Part shown: positions 19,588 to 29,800 of the stretch, piece by piece | Layout of the letters: every line of letters begins with the position of its first letter | Position numbering within the stretch: the first letter of the stretch is position 1 | Source of the DNA: Clostridiales bacterium | Lineage (GTDB): Bacteria > Bacillota > Clostridia > Oscillospirales > Oscillospiraceae | DNA: 41,943 bases | Assembly: GCA_029267755.1 (NCBI GenBank) | Contig: JAJUHS010000005.1 | Span: 1-41,943 of the forward strand | Direction: 5' to 3' | Notes under the pieces: model-generated | What the model saw: the letters and a program-made list of their open reading frames with translations, nothing else | What the model was told of the DNA's origin: nothing | Database searches by the model: none | Translations under genes and position numbers: made by a program

Positions 19588-19630
19588 CAAGTGCGTTAGC
19601 ACTCTTGCTCCTTGAGTGCTAACGCACTTG
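19588..19630. promoter_or_regulatory. CIRCE element (HrcA operator), extended to 17-bp arms
   Basis: Core TTAGCACTC-N9-GAGTGCTAA at 19596-19622; full CAAGTGCGTTAGCACTC-N9-GAGTGCTAACGCACTTG, upstream of groES. Confidence 0.96.
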
Positions 19631-19692
19631 TATAATAAGCCATGCGTTTGATTTTTGCAATACCTTTTTTCAAAAAAATCTTAAAAAAATTG

Positions 19693-20646
19693 TTAAATTT
19701 TTATTTCAGCCGTATCCGGTTGACGTTCATTCGCTATTTTATTTCCCTTTGGATAGAAAAAGCGAAGCATTTTGGGGGCAACGGTAAACTCGGCGTTCAG
19801 GCCATTCAGGCACTCCCCGTCCACATTGATGCGGATATTGTTCCTGCTTTCAACTCGTAAGTTTTTGCCGCAATGGTGCCTTATGACAGTATCGGGAAGC
19901 TCCTTGTAGCGTCCGTGCTTGTATTTCCCGATAAGCTTTGCAAAGGCCAGGCGAGATACCTTTTTTACTATCAAAAAATCAAGAATCCCGTCGTCAGGCT
20001 GCGCCTCGGGTATAGGATTGAAGCCGCCGCCGTAATAACGTCCGTTGCAGGCGCAGATGAGCGAAAACTCGCCCTCTAAAACCTCATTGTCTAGTATTAC
20101 CTTAAGCGGACGGCTTATTCCTTTTATGAAGTTTACCGCAGTGGAAATTATGTAGGCGCCGTGACCTGAAACCAGAGGCAGATCGGAATACTTATGTACG
20201 TCCGTGCCTATTCTTGCGTCTATCCCTACGGAGCAGATATTTATGCTGTACCGGCCGTTGCAGTTTATAAGGTCGATTGTCATCTCTTCCCCTTCTATGA
20301 GGAGCTTAAGATCCTTGAACTTTTCAGCCCCTTCGCCGAATATCTTGCAGAAGTCGTTACCCGTACCCGTGGGATAATGGGTCAGTGCGACATTTTTCAT
20401 CCCCGCCGCACCGTTTGCGCATTCGTTAAGCGTGCCGTCGCCCCCGCAGGCGTAAACCCTCAATTCCTCGCCGTCAGCCGCACGCTCGCGTATGGCTCCG
20501 CAGGCGTCCATAGGCCCTTTCGTAATGTATATCTCATACCGCTCCTCCGGCGCTTTGTCCGACATTGCCTCGCGTATCTTTTCTATCGTCTCTTTTGTAT
20601 GATCCTTTTTCCCGGCCGCCGGGTTAATTACAAACAAATGCTTCAT
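19693..20646 (-). CDS. YegS/BmrU family lipid (diacylglycerol) kinase
   Basis: FVINPAAGKKD, YACGGDGTLNECANG, YPTGTGNDFCK. Confidence 0.9.
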   Translation of the reverse strand: MKHLFVINPAAGKKDHTKETIEKIREAMSDKAPEERYEIYITKGPMDACGAIRERAADGEELRVYACGGDGTLNECANGAAGMKNVALTHYPTGTGNDFCKIFGEGAEKFKDLKLLIEGEEMTIDLINCNGRYSINICSVGIDARIGTDVHKYSDLPLVSGHGAYIISTAVNFIKGISRPLKVILDNEVLEGEFSLICACNGRYYGGGFNPIPEAQPDDGILDFLIVKKVSRLAFAKLIGKYKHGRYKELPDTVIRHHCGKNLRVESRNNIRINVDGECLNGLNAEFTVAPKMLRFFYPKGNKIANERQPDTAEIKI

Positions 20647-20647
20647 C

Positions 20648-21766
20648 CTACACCGCCTGCAAGTACATAAACAAATCGCATTTTATCATTCCGTTATAAA
20701 GCTTTCTTTTCTTGTCCGCGGTTTTTCCAAAGGTACGTTCGAATTCCGTGTGCGAGGACAGAAGGTATAGCTTCCAGCCGTCAAGCTCCCTGTAGGCCCT
20801 GCCGAATGCGCGGTACAGCGCCTCCGCCTCCTCATTCTGCATAATACGCTCCCCGTAAGGAGGATTTGTCACAATTATCCCGCCGCTTGTCCGCCGCGTA
20901 AATTTGCAAGCGTCCGCAATCTCGAAAGCGGTAACATCCGATACCCCTGCGCGTCGAGCGTTCTGCTTCGCAACCTCCACGCTTTTCGGGTCTATATCGC
21001 CGCCCCAGATATTGTAGTTTCCCATAAACTCGCGCGCCCTCGCGGCCTCCCGCTCGTCCTCCCAAACTGATTTCGGGATCATATCCCAATTTTCGGCTTC
21101 AAAACTACGGTTTATTCCAGGCGCGCGGTTTTTCGCGGCCAGAGCAGCCTCGATAGCTATCGTGCCGGAGCCGCAGAACGGGTCGCAGAACTCCTCCCGC
21201 CCTCTGTACCTTGCTAGCCTTACCATAGCCGCCGCGAGAGTTTCGCGAAGAGGCGCTTCATTACCGACCGGCCGGTAACCTCTTTTATGCAGACCTGCTC
21301 CGCTCGTATCGATGTAAAGGGACACCCTGTCCTTCATTATTATGAAGCGTATCTGATACTTTGCACCCGTTTCAGTGAACCAGTCCGTGCGGTACTTCCG
21401 CTTCAGACGCTCGACAACGGCCTTTTTGATTATGGCCTGGCAATCTGGAATTGAATGCAGCTTTGAGTTAAGCGAATGTCCCTTGACCGGAAACGCCCCG
21501 TCCCTGGGAATAAAATTTTCCCAAGGGCAGTCCTTTGTACCCTCAAACAGGTCGACAAAACTTAATGCGTCAAATTCTCCCATAAGTATCTGAACGCGCT
21601 CCGCGCAGGCAAGTCCGATATTCGACCTTGCTATCGCCGAAGCGTCTCCGGCAAACAGCACTCTGCCGTTTTCAGCCTGCACGTTATCCATCTTAAGTCT
21701 TTTCAGCTCGTCCGAAACAATACCTTCAAGCCCGAACAGACAGGGCGCCGCCAATTTTATTTTCAT
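20648..21766 (-). CDS. THUMP-domain class I SAM RNA methyltransferase (RlmL N-domain/YpsC-like)
   Basis: DPFCGSGTIAIEAAL, VTNPPYGERI; start MKIKLAAPCLFGLEG with RBS AGGAG. Confidence 0.92.
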   Translation of the reverse strand: MKIKLAAPCLFGLEGIVSDELKRLKMDNVQAENGRVLFAGDASAIARSNIGLACAERVQILMGEFDALSFVDLFEGTKDCPWENFIPRDGAFPVKGHSLNSKLHSIPDCQAIIKKAVVERLKRKYRTDWFTETGAKYQIRFIIMKDRVSLYIDTSGAGLHKRGYRPVGNEAPLRETLAAAMVRLARYRGREEFCDPFCGSGTIAIEAALAAKNRAPGINRSFEAENWDMIPKSVWEDEREAARAREFMGNYNIWGGDIDPKSVEVAKQNARRAGVSDVTAFEIADACKFTRRTSGGIIVTNPPYGERIMQNEEAEALYRAFGRAYRELDGWKLYLLSSHTEFERTFGKTADKKRKLYNGMIKCDLFMYLQAV

Positions 21767-21999
21767 ATATCTCCTTATGATCCCCATGTTTGAAATTTAT
21801 ATCGGATATATTTTATAATAATTTCCATAAAAGCAAATGTAAAAGCTTAGCTTTTTTAATTTTCTGAATTTTTTTGCGCAAAATTCAATAAAAACTCGAT
21901 AATATATTACAAAACCTCCGTTGATTTAAGCATTGAAATTGTTGCCCTATTTATTTAAACTCTATACTAATAGCGTAAAATTTTTAGGAGGGCAGTCGA

Positions 22000-22656
22000 A
22001 TGAGCAAATTTGCATCTTTCTTATACTCCGTCGCAGGAGGCGCGGCAATAGCAATCGGCGGCGTTGTTTTTCTGGCCGTCGACAACAAAATAATCGGCTC
22101 TTTGTTCTTCACCGTCGGTTTGTTCACAGTTTGCGTAAACGGCTTGAACTTGTATACCGGCAAGGTTGGATACATATTTGACAACAAGCCGTCATATCTT
22201 TTGTTTTTGGGAAGCATCTGGCTTGGTAATCTTGTCGGCACCGTTATTCCGGGCTATTTGATCCGTGCGACCCGCATAGCTTCCTTATCTCAAAAAGCCC
22301 AAACTCTTGTAGCCACGAAGCTTAACGACAATCTGCTTAGCATCTTTATTCTTGCCGTATTCTGCGGAATTTTGATGTTTATAGCAGTCGACAGCTTCAA
22401 AAACAATCCACATGATTTTGGAAAGTATCTTGGTCTTTTATTCTGCGTACCTGTTTTTATTCTCTGCAGCTTTGAGCACTGTGTCGCAAACATGTTCTAT
22501 TTCTCTATAGCTAATATGTGGAGCGCCAAAGCCGTTCTTTATCTTATAGTTATGACTCTTGGAAATTCCGTAGGCGGCGTCCTGCTTCCTCTGGCGAGAA
22601 AATTAAAGCTCAAGGCAGAAGCCGGTGCTACGGCAAGCACGGCAGGCAAGCGCTGA
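22000..22656 (+). CDS. Formate/nitrite transporter (FNT) family protein, compact
   Basis: 218 aa, about 6 TM; FNT-type FEHCVANMFYF motif. Confidence 0.88.
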   Translation: MSKFASFLYSVAGGAAIAIGGVVFLAVDNKIIGSLFFTVGLFTVCVNGLNLYTGKVGYIFDNKPSYLLFLGSIWLGNLVGTVIPGYLIRATRIASLSQKAQTLVATKLNDNLLSIFILAVFCGILMFIAVDSFKNNPHDFGKYLGLLFCVPVFILCSFEHCVANMFYFSIANMWSAKAVLYLIVMTLGNSVGGVLLPLARKLKLKAEAGATASTAGKR

Positions 22657-23578
22657 AACAATACCAGTCGTCTTCATGGCGGGCTTCGATTATTCGTAGC
22701 CCGCTGTTTTTTATAGCTTTCTTAACTTCGTCCTGCCGCCCTTCGATTATCCCCGAGCAGATGAATATTCCCTCCGGCGCAAGCCAACCTGGGACGTCGG
22801 GCAGAAGAGCCATTATGACGTCGGCTACGATATTGGCGCATACGATTTCATACTTCTTCGAGCCTATAACAGCCCTGAAGGCTTCATCCTTCAGAACGTC
22901 TCCCGCGTAAATCCTGAATCTATCTCCGCCGATGCCGTTAAGCTCCGCGTTTGCGGCAGCGGTATCCGGTGCCTTGGGGTCAATATCGCAGCCAACAGCG
23001 CTCTCACAGCCGAGCAACAGAGCGGCGATTGCGAGAATGCCGCTGCCGCAGCCAAGATCGAGTACCTTTGCGCCCTTTTGGACGCTTTTTTCAATTTCCT
23101 TAAGGCACATCTGAGTCGTAGGATGCGAGCCTGTGCCGAAAATAAGTCCGGGATTCAGGCGCAGAATCGCTCTTTCGCCCCGCGCCGGTATCTCCTCCCA
23201 TTCGGGAACAACAATGAGCTTCTCTCCGATCTCTATCGGTTTATAGTACTTCTGCCAGTTGTTTTCCCAGTCCTCGTCGCGTACCGGAATTACAGACGCA
23301 GAGAAATTTCTCTGAGAAAGCAGCCTTCCTACCTCTTCAAGCAAGGCTCGGCCTTCAAAGTCGTCGGTAACATAAAACTTTACACGGCTTACCCCTTGCT
23401 TTTCATTGCGAAGCTTCTCGTCTACGTAATCCCAGTACTCCCTGTTCGTCTCAAGAAAGCTTTCGAAGTCGGCTTCGTCCTCTATGATCAGTTCCTCTAT
23501 ACCCGCTCCCTCAAGAATAGCGCTGAGCTCATCGACGCCGCCGTTTTTTGCATCTACCGTGATTTCAAGCCAGTTCAT
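22628..23578 (-). CDS. prmA: Ribosomal protein L11 methyltransferase
   Basis: VLDLGCGSGILAIAA, NPGLIFGTGSHPTTQMCL, IVCANIVADVIMALL; start MNWLEITV. Confidence 0.94.
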   Translation of the reverse strand: MNWLEITVDAKNGGVDELSAILEGAGIEELIIEDEADFESFLETNREYWDYVDEKLRNEKQGVSRVKFYVTDDFEGRALLEEVGRLLSQRNFSASVIPVRDEDWENNWQKYYKPIEIGEKLIVVPEWEEIPARGERAILRLNPGLIFGTGSHPTTQMCLKEIEKSVQKGAKVLDLGCGSGILAIAALLLGCESAVGCDIDPKAPDTAAANAELNGIGGDRFRIYAGDVLKDEAFRAVIGSKKYEIVCANIVADVIMALLPDVPGWLAPEGIFICSGIIEGRQDEVKKAIKNSGLRIIEARHEDDWYCFSACLPCLP

Positions 23579-23616
23579 ATACCAAGCCTCCGCAAAAGTA
23601 TCTAATAAGCAAAATA

Positions 23617-23642
23617 CGGCTGCCGAAAAGCCCGGGCAACCG
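23617..23642 (-). terminator. Hairpin between the 96-aa ORF gene and prmA (possible terminator)
   Basis: Minus-strand CGGTTGCC...GGCAGCCG followed by TATTTTGC. Confidence 0.45.
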
Positions 23643-23677
23643 CCGTGAAAAGATTTTACATTATTTTGCTTCAACGG

Positions 23678-23950
23678 TCAAGCCATGCGCAAAAAACCGA
23701 GCTCCTTAACCGAACATATCTCTCCCGTTGCTTCATCGGTCTCAACCTCTTCGGCCCTTCCCCATATCTCGTTTTCACTGCGTCCTATATACATTTCCTG
23801 ACCGACCGTTTTTATCCACCCGTCATGCTCCAGCAGGAAATATCTCGCCCCACGCTGTTCTTTAACGCCAATAACCTTATATACATATTCACCCTTATAC
23901 TCCAAAGGCGCTTTAGAAAAAAAGCCGCTGTAAACCCTTATTTTTTTCAT
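23678..23950 (-). CDS. Hypothetical small protein (~90 aa)
   Basis: ATG preceded by AAGGAGG-TTTTT; MKKIRVYSGFFSKAPLEYKGEYVYKVIGVKEQRGARYFLLEHDGW. Confidence 0.7.
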   Translation of the reverse strand: MKKIRVYSGFFSKAPLEYKGEYVYKVIGVKEQRGARYFLLEHDGWIKTVGQEMYIGRSENEIWGRAEEVETDEATGEICSVKELGFLRMA

Positions 23951-24088
23951 AAAAACCTCCTTATGCAAATGCCGCTTTATAATATACTACAATCGTTAAT
24001 AATTCGCCCAAAAAATATTGATATTAATAATTCTAAAGAAATAACGCATTTCTAGAGAACAGTGTTCACTTTTCCTTATATTTGCAGG

Positions 24089-24122
24089 AAAAGGGCTTCA
24101 CAAACGTCCGTGAAGCCCTTTT
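24089..24122. terminator. Bidirectional rho-independent terminator
   Basis: AAAAGGGCTTCAC-AAACGTCC-GTGAAGCCCTTTTT. Confidence 0.88.
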
Positions 24123-24189
24123 TGCAGTATTGCATGATAAAACATATAAATAATCCGCTTTGAAAACGTAAAAATTTTAGATCTTAATT

Positions 24190-25158
24190 TCAAATAAGGC
24201 ACATTTTATCCATATATTCCTTAATTTTTTTCTCAACTATGTCGTTAGGGTACGGTATGCCCATCTCGTTAATCTTCTGCTGAGACTGCTGCTGCTCGGC
24301 AGACGAGCGAAGATCCGAAAACTCTCCGGACATGATCTGCTTTTTGTACTGAAACGGGGTTTTCTGGTACATGTCACGAAAGCTCTTGTAAAATGACTTG
24401 GCATTAGGAAACCCGTTATCCAGAGCTATCTCAACCATGGATTTGTCCGTATGGTTCAGGTCGGCCACCGCGCTGCGGAGACGAAGCCGCGTAACGCAGT
24501 CGTGAAAACCCACCCTAACCTTGGATTTGAAAAGATGCGAGATGTACGCGGGATTATAGTTTCCCACCTTTGCCACGTCCTGCAAAGTAATATTGCTTTT
24601 ATAATTACCGCGTATGTATTCAAGTATATTGTCAAACGTATAAAGCCGCTGCTCACCGAGGCCGGTAGAATAGTATTCGGGAGGGAAATCGCGCATCAGC
24701 AGTGACGCGAAAAGATAATATCCGCCTTCAACATCCAGAAGATTATCCTCATTCATTCCGCGCTTCATAAGAAACGCGCTTAATCCTCTGATACGGTTAA
24801 ATTTATCCTCATATCTGTTTTCCTCGGTCGTACGGCAGTCGAAGATCAGAGCGTCAAAGTTATCGGTATTTCGCCGGAATATTACCGGGTCAAAGATGAC
24901 TACTGCCGCAAGACAATTTTTGGTTCGGGCCATTGTCGAGTATTCATAATTCGGATTTACAAGGTACAGATCGTCCTCTTTCATAATGGTCACTTGCCCA
25001 TGAACAGTAAGCTCAACCTCTCCCTTGAGGAGAATCAGCAGAGTCATGTTTTCCCGCCATAGCAAATGGTGCTGTTTTATTTCCTGAACAAACTGAAAGA
25101 AGTTGATATCCCGCTGTGGCAGATCGTAAAACTGGTTATAAAATAGCTGTCCCTCCAT
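24190..25158 (-). CDS. AraC family transcriptional regulator
   Basis: 322 aa; N-terminal cupin-like domain, C-terminal HTH (NITLQDVAKVGNYNPAYISHLFKSKVRVGFHDCVTRLRL...DNGFPNAKSFYKSFRDMYQKTPFQYKKQ). Confidence 0.92.
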   Translation of the reverse strand: MEGQLFYNQFYDLPQRDINFFQFVQEIKQHHLLWRENMTLLILLKGEVELTVHGQVTIMKEDDLYLVNPNYEYSTMARTKNCLAAVVIFDPVIFRRNTDNFDALIFDCRTTEENRYEDKFNRIRGLSAFLMKRGMNEDNLLDVEGGYYLFASLLMRDFPPEYYSTGLGEQRLYTFDNILEYIRGNYKSNITLQDVAKVGNYNPAYISHLFKSKVRVGFHDCVTRLRLRSAVADLNHTDKSMVEIALDNGFPNAKSFYKSFRDMYQKTPFQYKKQIMSGEFSDLRSSAEQQQSQQKINEMGIPYPNDIVEKKIKEYMDKMCLI

Positions 25159-25382
25159 TTGCGTTCACCTTTCTAATCGAATGTACCTAATCCAGTTTAA
25201 TAATATCACAATTATTTGCCTCTTTCAACAATTATGATCTTAATAATTTGCTCTATTTCGCTTTTAGTATAATTTCATACAATTTTTGTATCAATTTTCA
25301 TATGTATATATGCTTCTAAGAAAGCCTGAAATGCTGCGGAAGGAAAAGAACAAAGAGGACATCGTCTCAGTTTGCATTGCAG

Positions 25383-25411
25383 TTGACAAAAATAAACCTC
25401 AATGATAAAAT
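25383..25411 (+). promoter_or_regulatory. tRNA-Leu promoter
   Basis: TTGACA-17 bp-TAAAAT ending 10 bp before the tRNA. Confidence 0.75.
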
Positions 25412-25421
25412 GTGTTCTGAT

Positions 25422-25510
25422 GCCGCTGTGGCGGAACTGGCAGACGCCCGGGACTTAAAATCCCGTGATGTGTAAACATCGTACCGGTTCGATCCCGGTC
25501 AGCGGCACCA
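25422..25510 (+). tRNA. tRNA-Leu (anticodon TAA), CCA encoded
   Basis: Acceptor GCCGCTG/CAGCGGC, anticodon arm CGGGA-CTTAAAA-TCCCG, long variable arm, T-arm CCGGTTCGATCCCGG, 3' ACCA. Confidence 0.96.
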
Positions 25511-25518
25511 ATTTCGAG

Positions 25519-25548
25519 GCCGATTCCGGGACGGGAATCGGCTTTTTT
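25519..25548 (+). terminator. Terminator after tRNA-Leu
   Basis: GCCGATTCC-GGGACG-GGAATCGGC-TTTTTT. Confidence 0.92.
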
Positions 25549-25667
25549 CTGTTTTAGTATTATTAATAGAATTTTTATATAATTTACATTGATATTTGGA
25601 TATTTTTTGATATAATACAAACCTTATCTAAGCAAACTATATTCTTCTAAGTTTGGGGGCGGGGGCA

Positions 25668-26741
25668 TTGGATATAAATATTTTATTCGAGCTTTTTTCT
25701 CAGCTTTCCGAAGCTATTATTATCGAAAAAGATGGTGTAACCGTTTTTGAAAACAATGCATTCAAAAAGCTCTTTCCGGTAACGGATTCGCTATCGGGTT
25801 TTGTTCCCGCCGAGCTTTTGGAAAGCGATGCCGCTCGCGTAAACACCTGTGTTGAATTTGACGGAAAGATTTATTCCCTGAGCATTTATAAAATTGAGGA
25901 ATATCGTTTTTATATTATTGTTGAGGGAAAAAGCGAGGAAAAAGCAGATTTTGATTTTCTTGCTACGGTAAATGAAGCCATGAGATCTCCGCTCGCAACG
26001 CTTTCTTCTGCGGCAAATATGATGATTCCAATAATAGAGAACAGCGGCAACGATATTCTTTCCAAGAATCTTGCCGCAATCTATAAAAATTACTTCAAGC
26101 TTCTTCGCCTGTCAAACAATATATCGGGATTCGCCGAGATGCGGTCGCACAGTACGAAGCTGCATTTAAATTGTGTGGATCTGCTTTCGCTTTGCGGTAA
26201 TCTGGTGGATACCGTCTCGCTCCTTACAAAGGAGCGAGGCGTGAAAATATGGTATAAGACTAGCCTTACAAGCGCCAATGTTTTAGCTGATTTTGACAAT
26301 ATCGAATATGTGCTTTTGAATCTTTTGTCAAACAGCTTGAACCATACCATGGTGGGAGACGATATTACTGTAAGTGTATCCCGTTCAAACGATTATTTTA
26401 TTGTAACTGTAACAGATACTGGTACGGGTGTCGCTTCGAATGTCATACCTTCATTATTTGAGCCGCGCCTGACTCGCAAGTTGCTGAGCGATCCCGAGCA
26501 GGGCCTTGGAATGGGCCTAGCCTATTCCCGTTACCTGATTTCGTGCCATGGCGGCTCCATGGTAATAGAAAGCCGTGAAAAGCAGGGTACAACCGTCAAA
26601 TTTACTTTGCCCGTTTACAAAAGCAGCGACACTCTTGCCGACGCCCCGATACGTTACGGAGAAAACGGATTAACACCTGTATTGACGGAGCTGTCGGATA
26701 TTTTGAGTATAGACTGTTTTGACGCAAAATATCTTGATTAA
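25668..26741 (+). CDS. Sensor histidine kinase-like protein with non-canonical H-box
   Basis: HATPase N box (EYVLLNLLSNSLNHT), G1 (VTDTGTGV), G2 (GLGMGLAYSRYLISCHGG); DHp-like FLATVNEAMRSPLATL. TTG start after GGGGGCGGGGG; ORF called from 25653. Confidence 0.85.
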   Translation: MDINILFELFSQLSEAIIIEKDGVTVFENNAFKKLFPVTDSLSGFVPAELLESDAARVNTCVEFDGKIYSLSIYKIEEYRFYIIVEGKSEEKADFDFLATVNEAMRSPLATLSSAANMMIPIIENSGNDILSKNLAAIYKNYFKLLRLSNNISGFAEMRSHSTKLHLNCVDLLSLCGNLVDTVSLLTKERGVKIWYKTSLTSANVLADFDNIEYVLLNLLSNSLNHTMVGDDITVSVSRSNDYFIVTVTDTGTGVASNVIPSLFEPRLTRKLLSDPEQGLGMGLAYSRYLISCHGGSMVIESREKQGTTVKFTLPVYKSSDTLADAPIRYGENGLTPVLTELSDILSIDCFDAKYLD

Positions 26742-26767
26742 TTTTTTAATATATATACCCAATGCAA

Positions 26768-26799
26768 GAGGAGAGGAACATAAATTCCTCTCCTCCGTT
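26768..26799. terminator. Convergent terminator hairpin between kinase gene and nifJ
   Basis: GAGGAGAGGAA-CATAAA-TTCCTCTCCTC-CGTTTT. Confidence 0.7.
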
Positions 26800-26830
26800 T
26801 TACATCTGCTGAAACCCCGCGTAATATCGC

Positions 26831-29800
26831 CTATTTCTTATCGTACATTTCCTTCTGAGCGACAAGCTTTTCATACCTGATCTTCGAGTTCTTCTCAGCC
26901 TCGGCGAAGAGCTCCTTGGCTCTCTCCGGGAAGCTCCGCGCAAGGGAGCTATAACGAACTTCGCTCATGATATAATCGGTAAAGCTGCCTGTCGGCTCCT
27001 TGCTGTCTATCATCATCGGATTCTTGCCTTCGGCCTCGAGTCTCGGATCGAAGCGGAATATATTCCAGTATCCGGCTTCGACGGCAGTCTTCATCGTAAG
27101 GATCGACTTGCCCATGCCGTTTTTCGATCCGTGGTTTATGCAGGGGGCGTAAGCTATGATAAGCGACGGCCCCTCGTATGCTTCTGCCTCGGAGATTGCC
27201 TTGAGAGTCTGCTGGTAGTTTGCGCCCATTGCGATCTGCGCAACGTAGACATAGCCATAGGAGATAGCCATCTGCGCTAGATTCTTCTTCTTGACCGCCT
27301 TGCCGGCCGCAGCGAACTGCGCTACCTGACCGATCTGCGAGGCCTTGGAAGCCTGGCCGCCGGTATTTGAATAAACCTCGGTGTCAAATACAAATACGTT
27401 AATGTTTTCGCCGCTTGCCAGCACATGGTCAAGTCCGCCGTATCCGATATCGTAAGCCCAGCCGTCGCCGCCGAATACCCAGACGGACGGCTTTACAAAC
27501 AAATCGCGCATCTCATAAAGCGAGGCAGCCACCTTGCAGTCGCTTTCCGACTTTCTCTTGAGGAGAGCAGCTTCAAGCTTGGCGCCAGCCACCTTTGAGG
27601 CCTCGGCGTCGTCGAACGCCTCTACCCACTCGGCAGCCGCTGCTCTTACATAATCGCTTTTGCTGTTTGCGGCTAAATCCTCAGCCAATTCCTTTGCCTT
27701 TGCACGGCGCTGCTTATTGGCTATCGCCATGCCGAGGCCAAACTCGGCGTTGTCCTCGAACAGGGAGTTGCCCCAGGCCGGACCCTTGCCGTCCTTGTTG
27801 ACAGTATACGGGGTGCTCGGTGCGCTTCCGCCCCAGATGGAGGAGCAGCCTGTCGCGTTCGCGATATACATTCTGTCGCCGAAGAGCTGTGTGATAAGCT
27901 TTGCATACGGAGTCTCTCCGCAGCCGGCGCAGGCTCCGCTGAACTCGAACAGCGGTTTTTTGAACTGAGTGCCCTTGACGGTGTCCGCCTTGAACGGAAG
28001 TTCCTTTTCGGAAACGTGTTTTGCCGCATAGTCGAAGGCCTTCTGCTCTTCAAGCTGTGTCTCTATCGGCTTCATAACAAGAGCCTTGTTCTTTGCCGGG
28101 CATACGTTTGCGCAGCTTCCGCAGCCTGTGCAGTCAAGCGTGGAAATAACCATAGCAAAGGAATAGTCCTCGCAGCCCTTGCCTGTCATCTTCACCGTCT
28201 TCATGCCTGCGGGAGCGGCGTCAAGCTCGCTCTTGCTGAGAGCGAACGGACGGATAACCGCGTGTGGACATACATAGGAGCACTGATTGCACTGGATGCA
28301 GTTTTCGGGTATCCATTCCGGCACGTCCACAGCGATTCCGCGCTTCTCAAACGCTGCAGTACCCTGCGGCAGCACGCCGTTCGCGGTATCCGCGAAGGTC
28401 GAAACCGGCAGGCTGTCTCCGCGCATAGCGTTTACAGGGAGAAGCACGTCTTCAACATACTTTGCAAGATCGGCACGATCACTCTCGATCCTGACTTTGG
28501 TCGGCTTATCCTCCGCTGTCTTCCAGTCGGAGGGAATTTTAAGCTCCTTTACCTCCTCAAGTCCCGCGTCGACAGCGGCATAGTTCATCTTGACTACGGC
28601 TTCTCCCTTTCTTCCGTAGGAAGCTACGATAGCGTCCTTCATATACTTTACGGCCTCGTCTATAGGGATGATATTCGCCAGCTTGAAGAATGCCGCCTGG
28701 AGAGTCATGTTGGTGCGGTTTCCGAGGCCGAGCTCTTTTGCAATTTTAATAGCATCGCAGGTATATACCTTAATATTGTTGTTCGCGATGTGGCGCTTTG
28801 CTGCGGCGGGCAAATGCTCCCCGAGCTCCTCTGCGTTCCATGCACAGTTTATAAGGAAGGTTCCGCCCGGCTTTATATCCTGAGCCATATCGAACTTTTC
28901 AATATAGGACGGGTTGTGGCAGGCCACGAAATCAGCCTTGGAAACATAATAAGTGGACTTTATCGGTTTGTCCCCAAAACGGAGGTGCGAAATTGTTACG
29001 CCGCCCGACTTCTTGGAGTCATACTGGAAATAAGCCTGAACCTTTTTGTTTGTATGGTCGCCTATAATCTTTATGCTGTTCTTGTTGGCGCCGACGGTGC
29101 CGTCGGAGCCAAGTCCCCAGAACTTGCAGGAAACCGTTCCGGCGGGTGTGGTATCCGGCTCCTCGGTAATGGGAAGCGAGAGGTTCGTTACGTCGTCAAC
29201 AATGCTGATCGTAAAGCCGTTTTTCGGCTCCGCGTCCTTAAGGTTGTTGTACACGGAAATGATGGCTCCGGGAGTCGTATCCTTGCTGCCGAGACCGTAA
29301 CGTCCCCCAACGACCTTCACTTTGTCAAACTTTGTGCCGCGGAGAGCGGATACGACATCAAGGTAAAGTGGCTCTCCCAAAGCGCCGGGCTCTTTAGTCC
29401 TGTCGAGTACCGCTATGGATTTTACCGTTTCGGGCAGCGCTTCGACAAACGCATTTATGCTGAACGGACGGTACAGGCGCACCTTGACAAGACCGACCTT
29501 TTCGCCTCTGGCGTTCAAATAGTCCACGACTTCCTCCGTAGCATCGCAGACAGAACCCATAGCGATTATCACGCGCTCGGCATCCTGAGCTCCGTAGTAG
29601 TTAAAGAGCTTATAGTCGGTTCCGATCTTCGCGTTGATTCTGTCCATATACTCCTGCACTACAGCCGGGAATTCATTATACTTCGAGTTGCAGGCCTCTC
29701 TGTGCTGGAAAAATGTGTCAGGATTCTCTGCGGAACCGAAAAGATGCGGATGATTCGGATTGTTTGCACGGCGGCGGAAAGCGGCCAAAGCATCCTGATC

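Noticed and set aside
25399-25620. 73-aa minus-strand ORF containing RDRTGTMFTHHGILSPGRLPVPPQRH
   Set aside because: Translation of the antisense of tRNA-Leu, a known type of spurious ORF.
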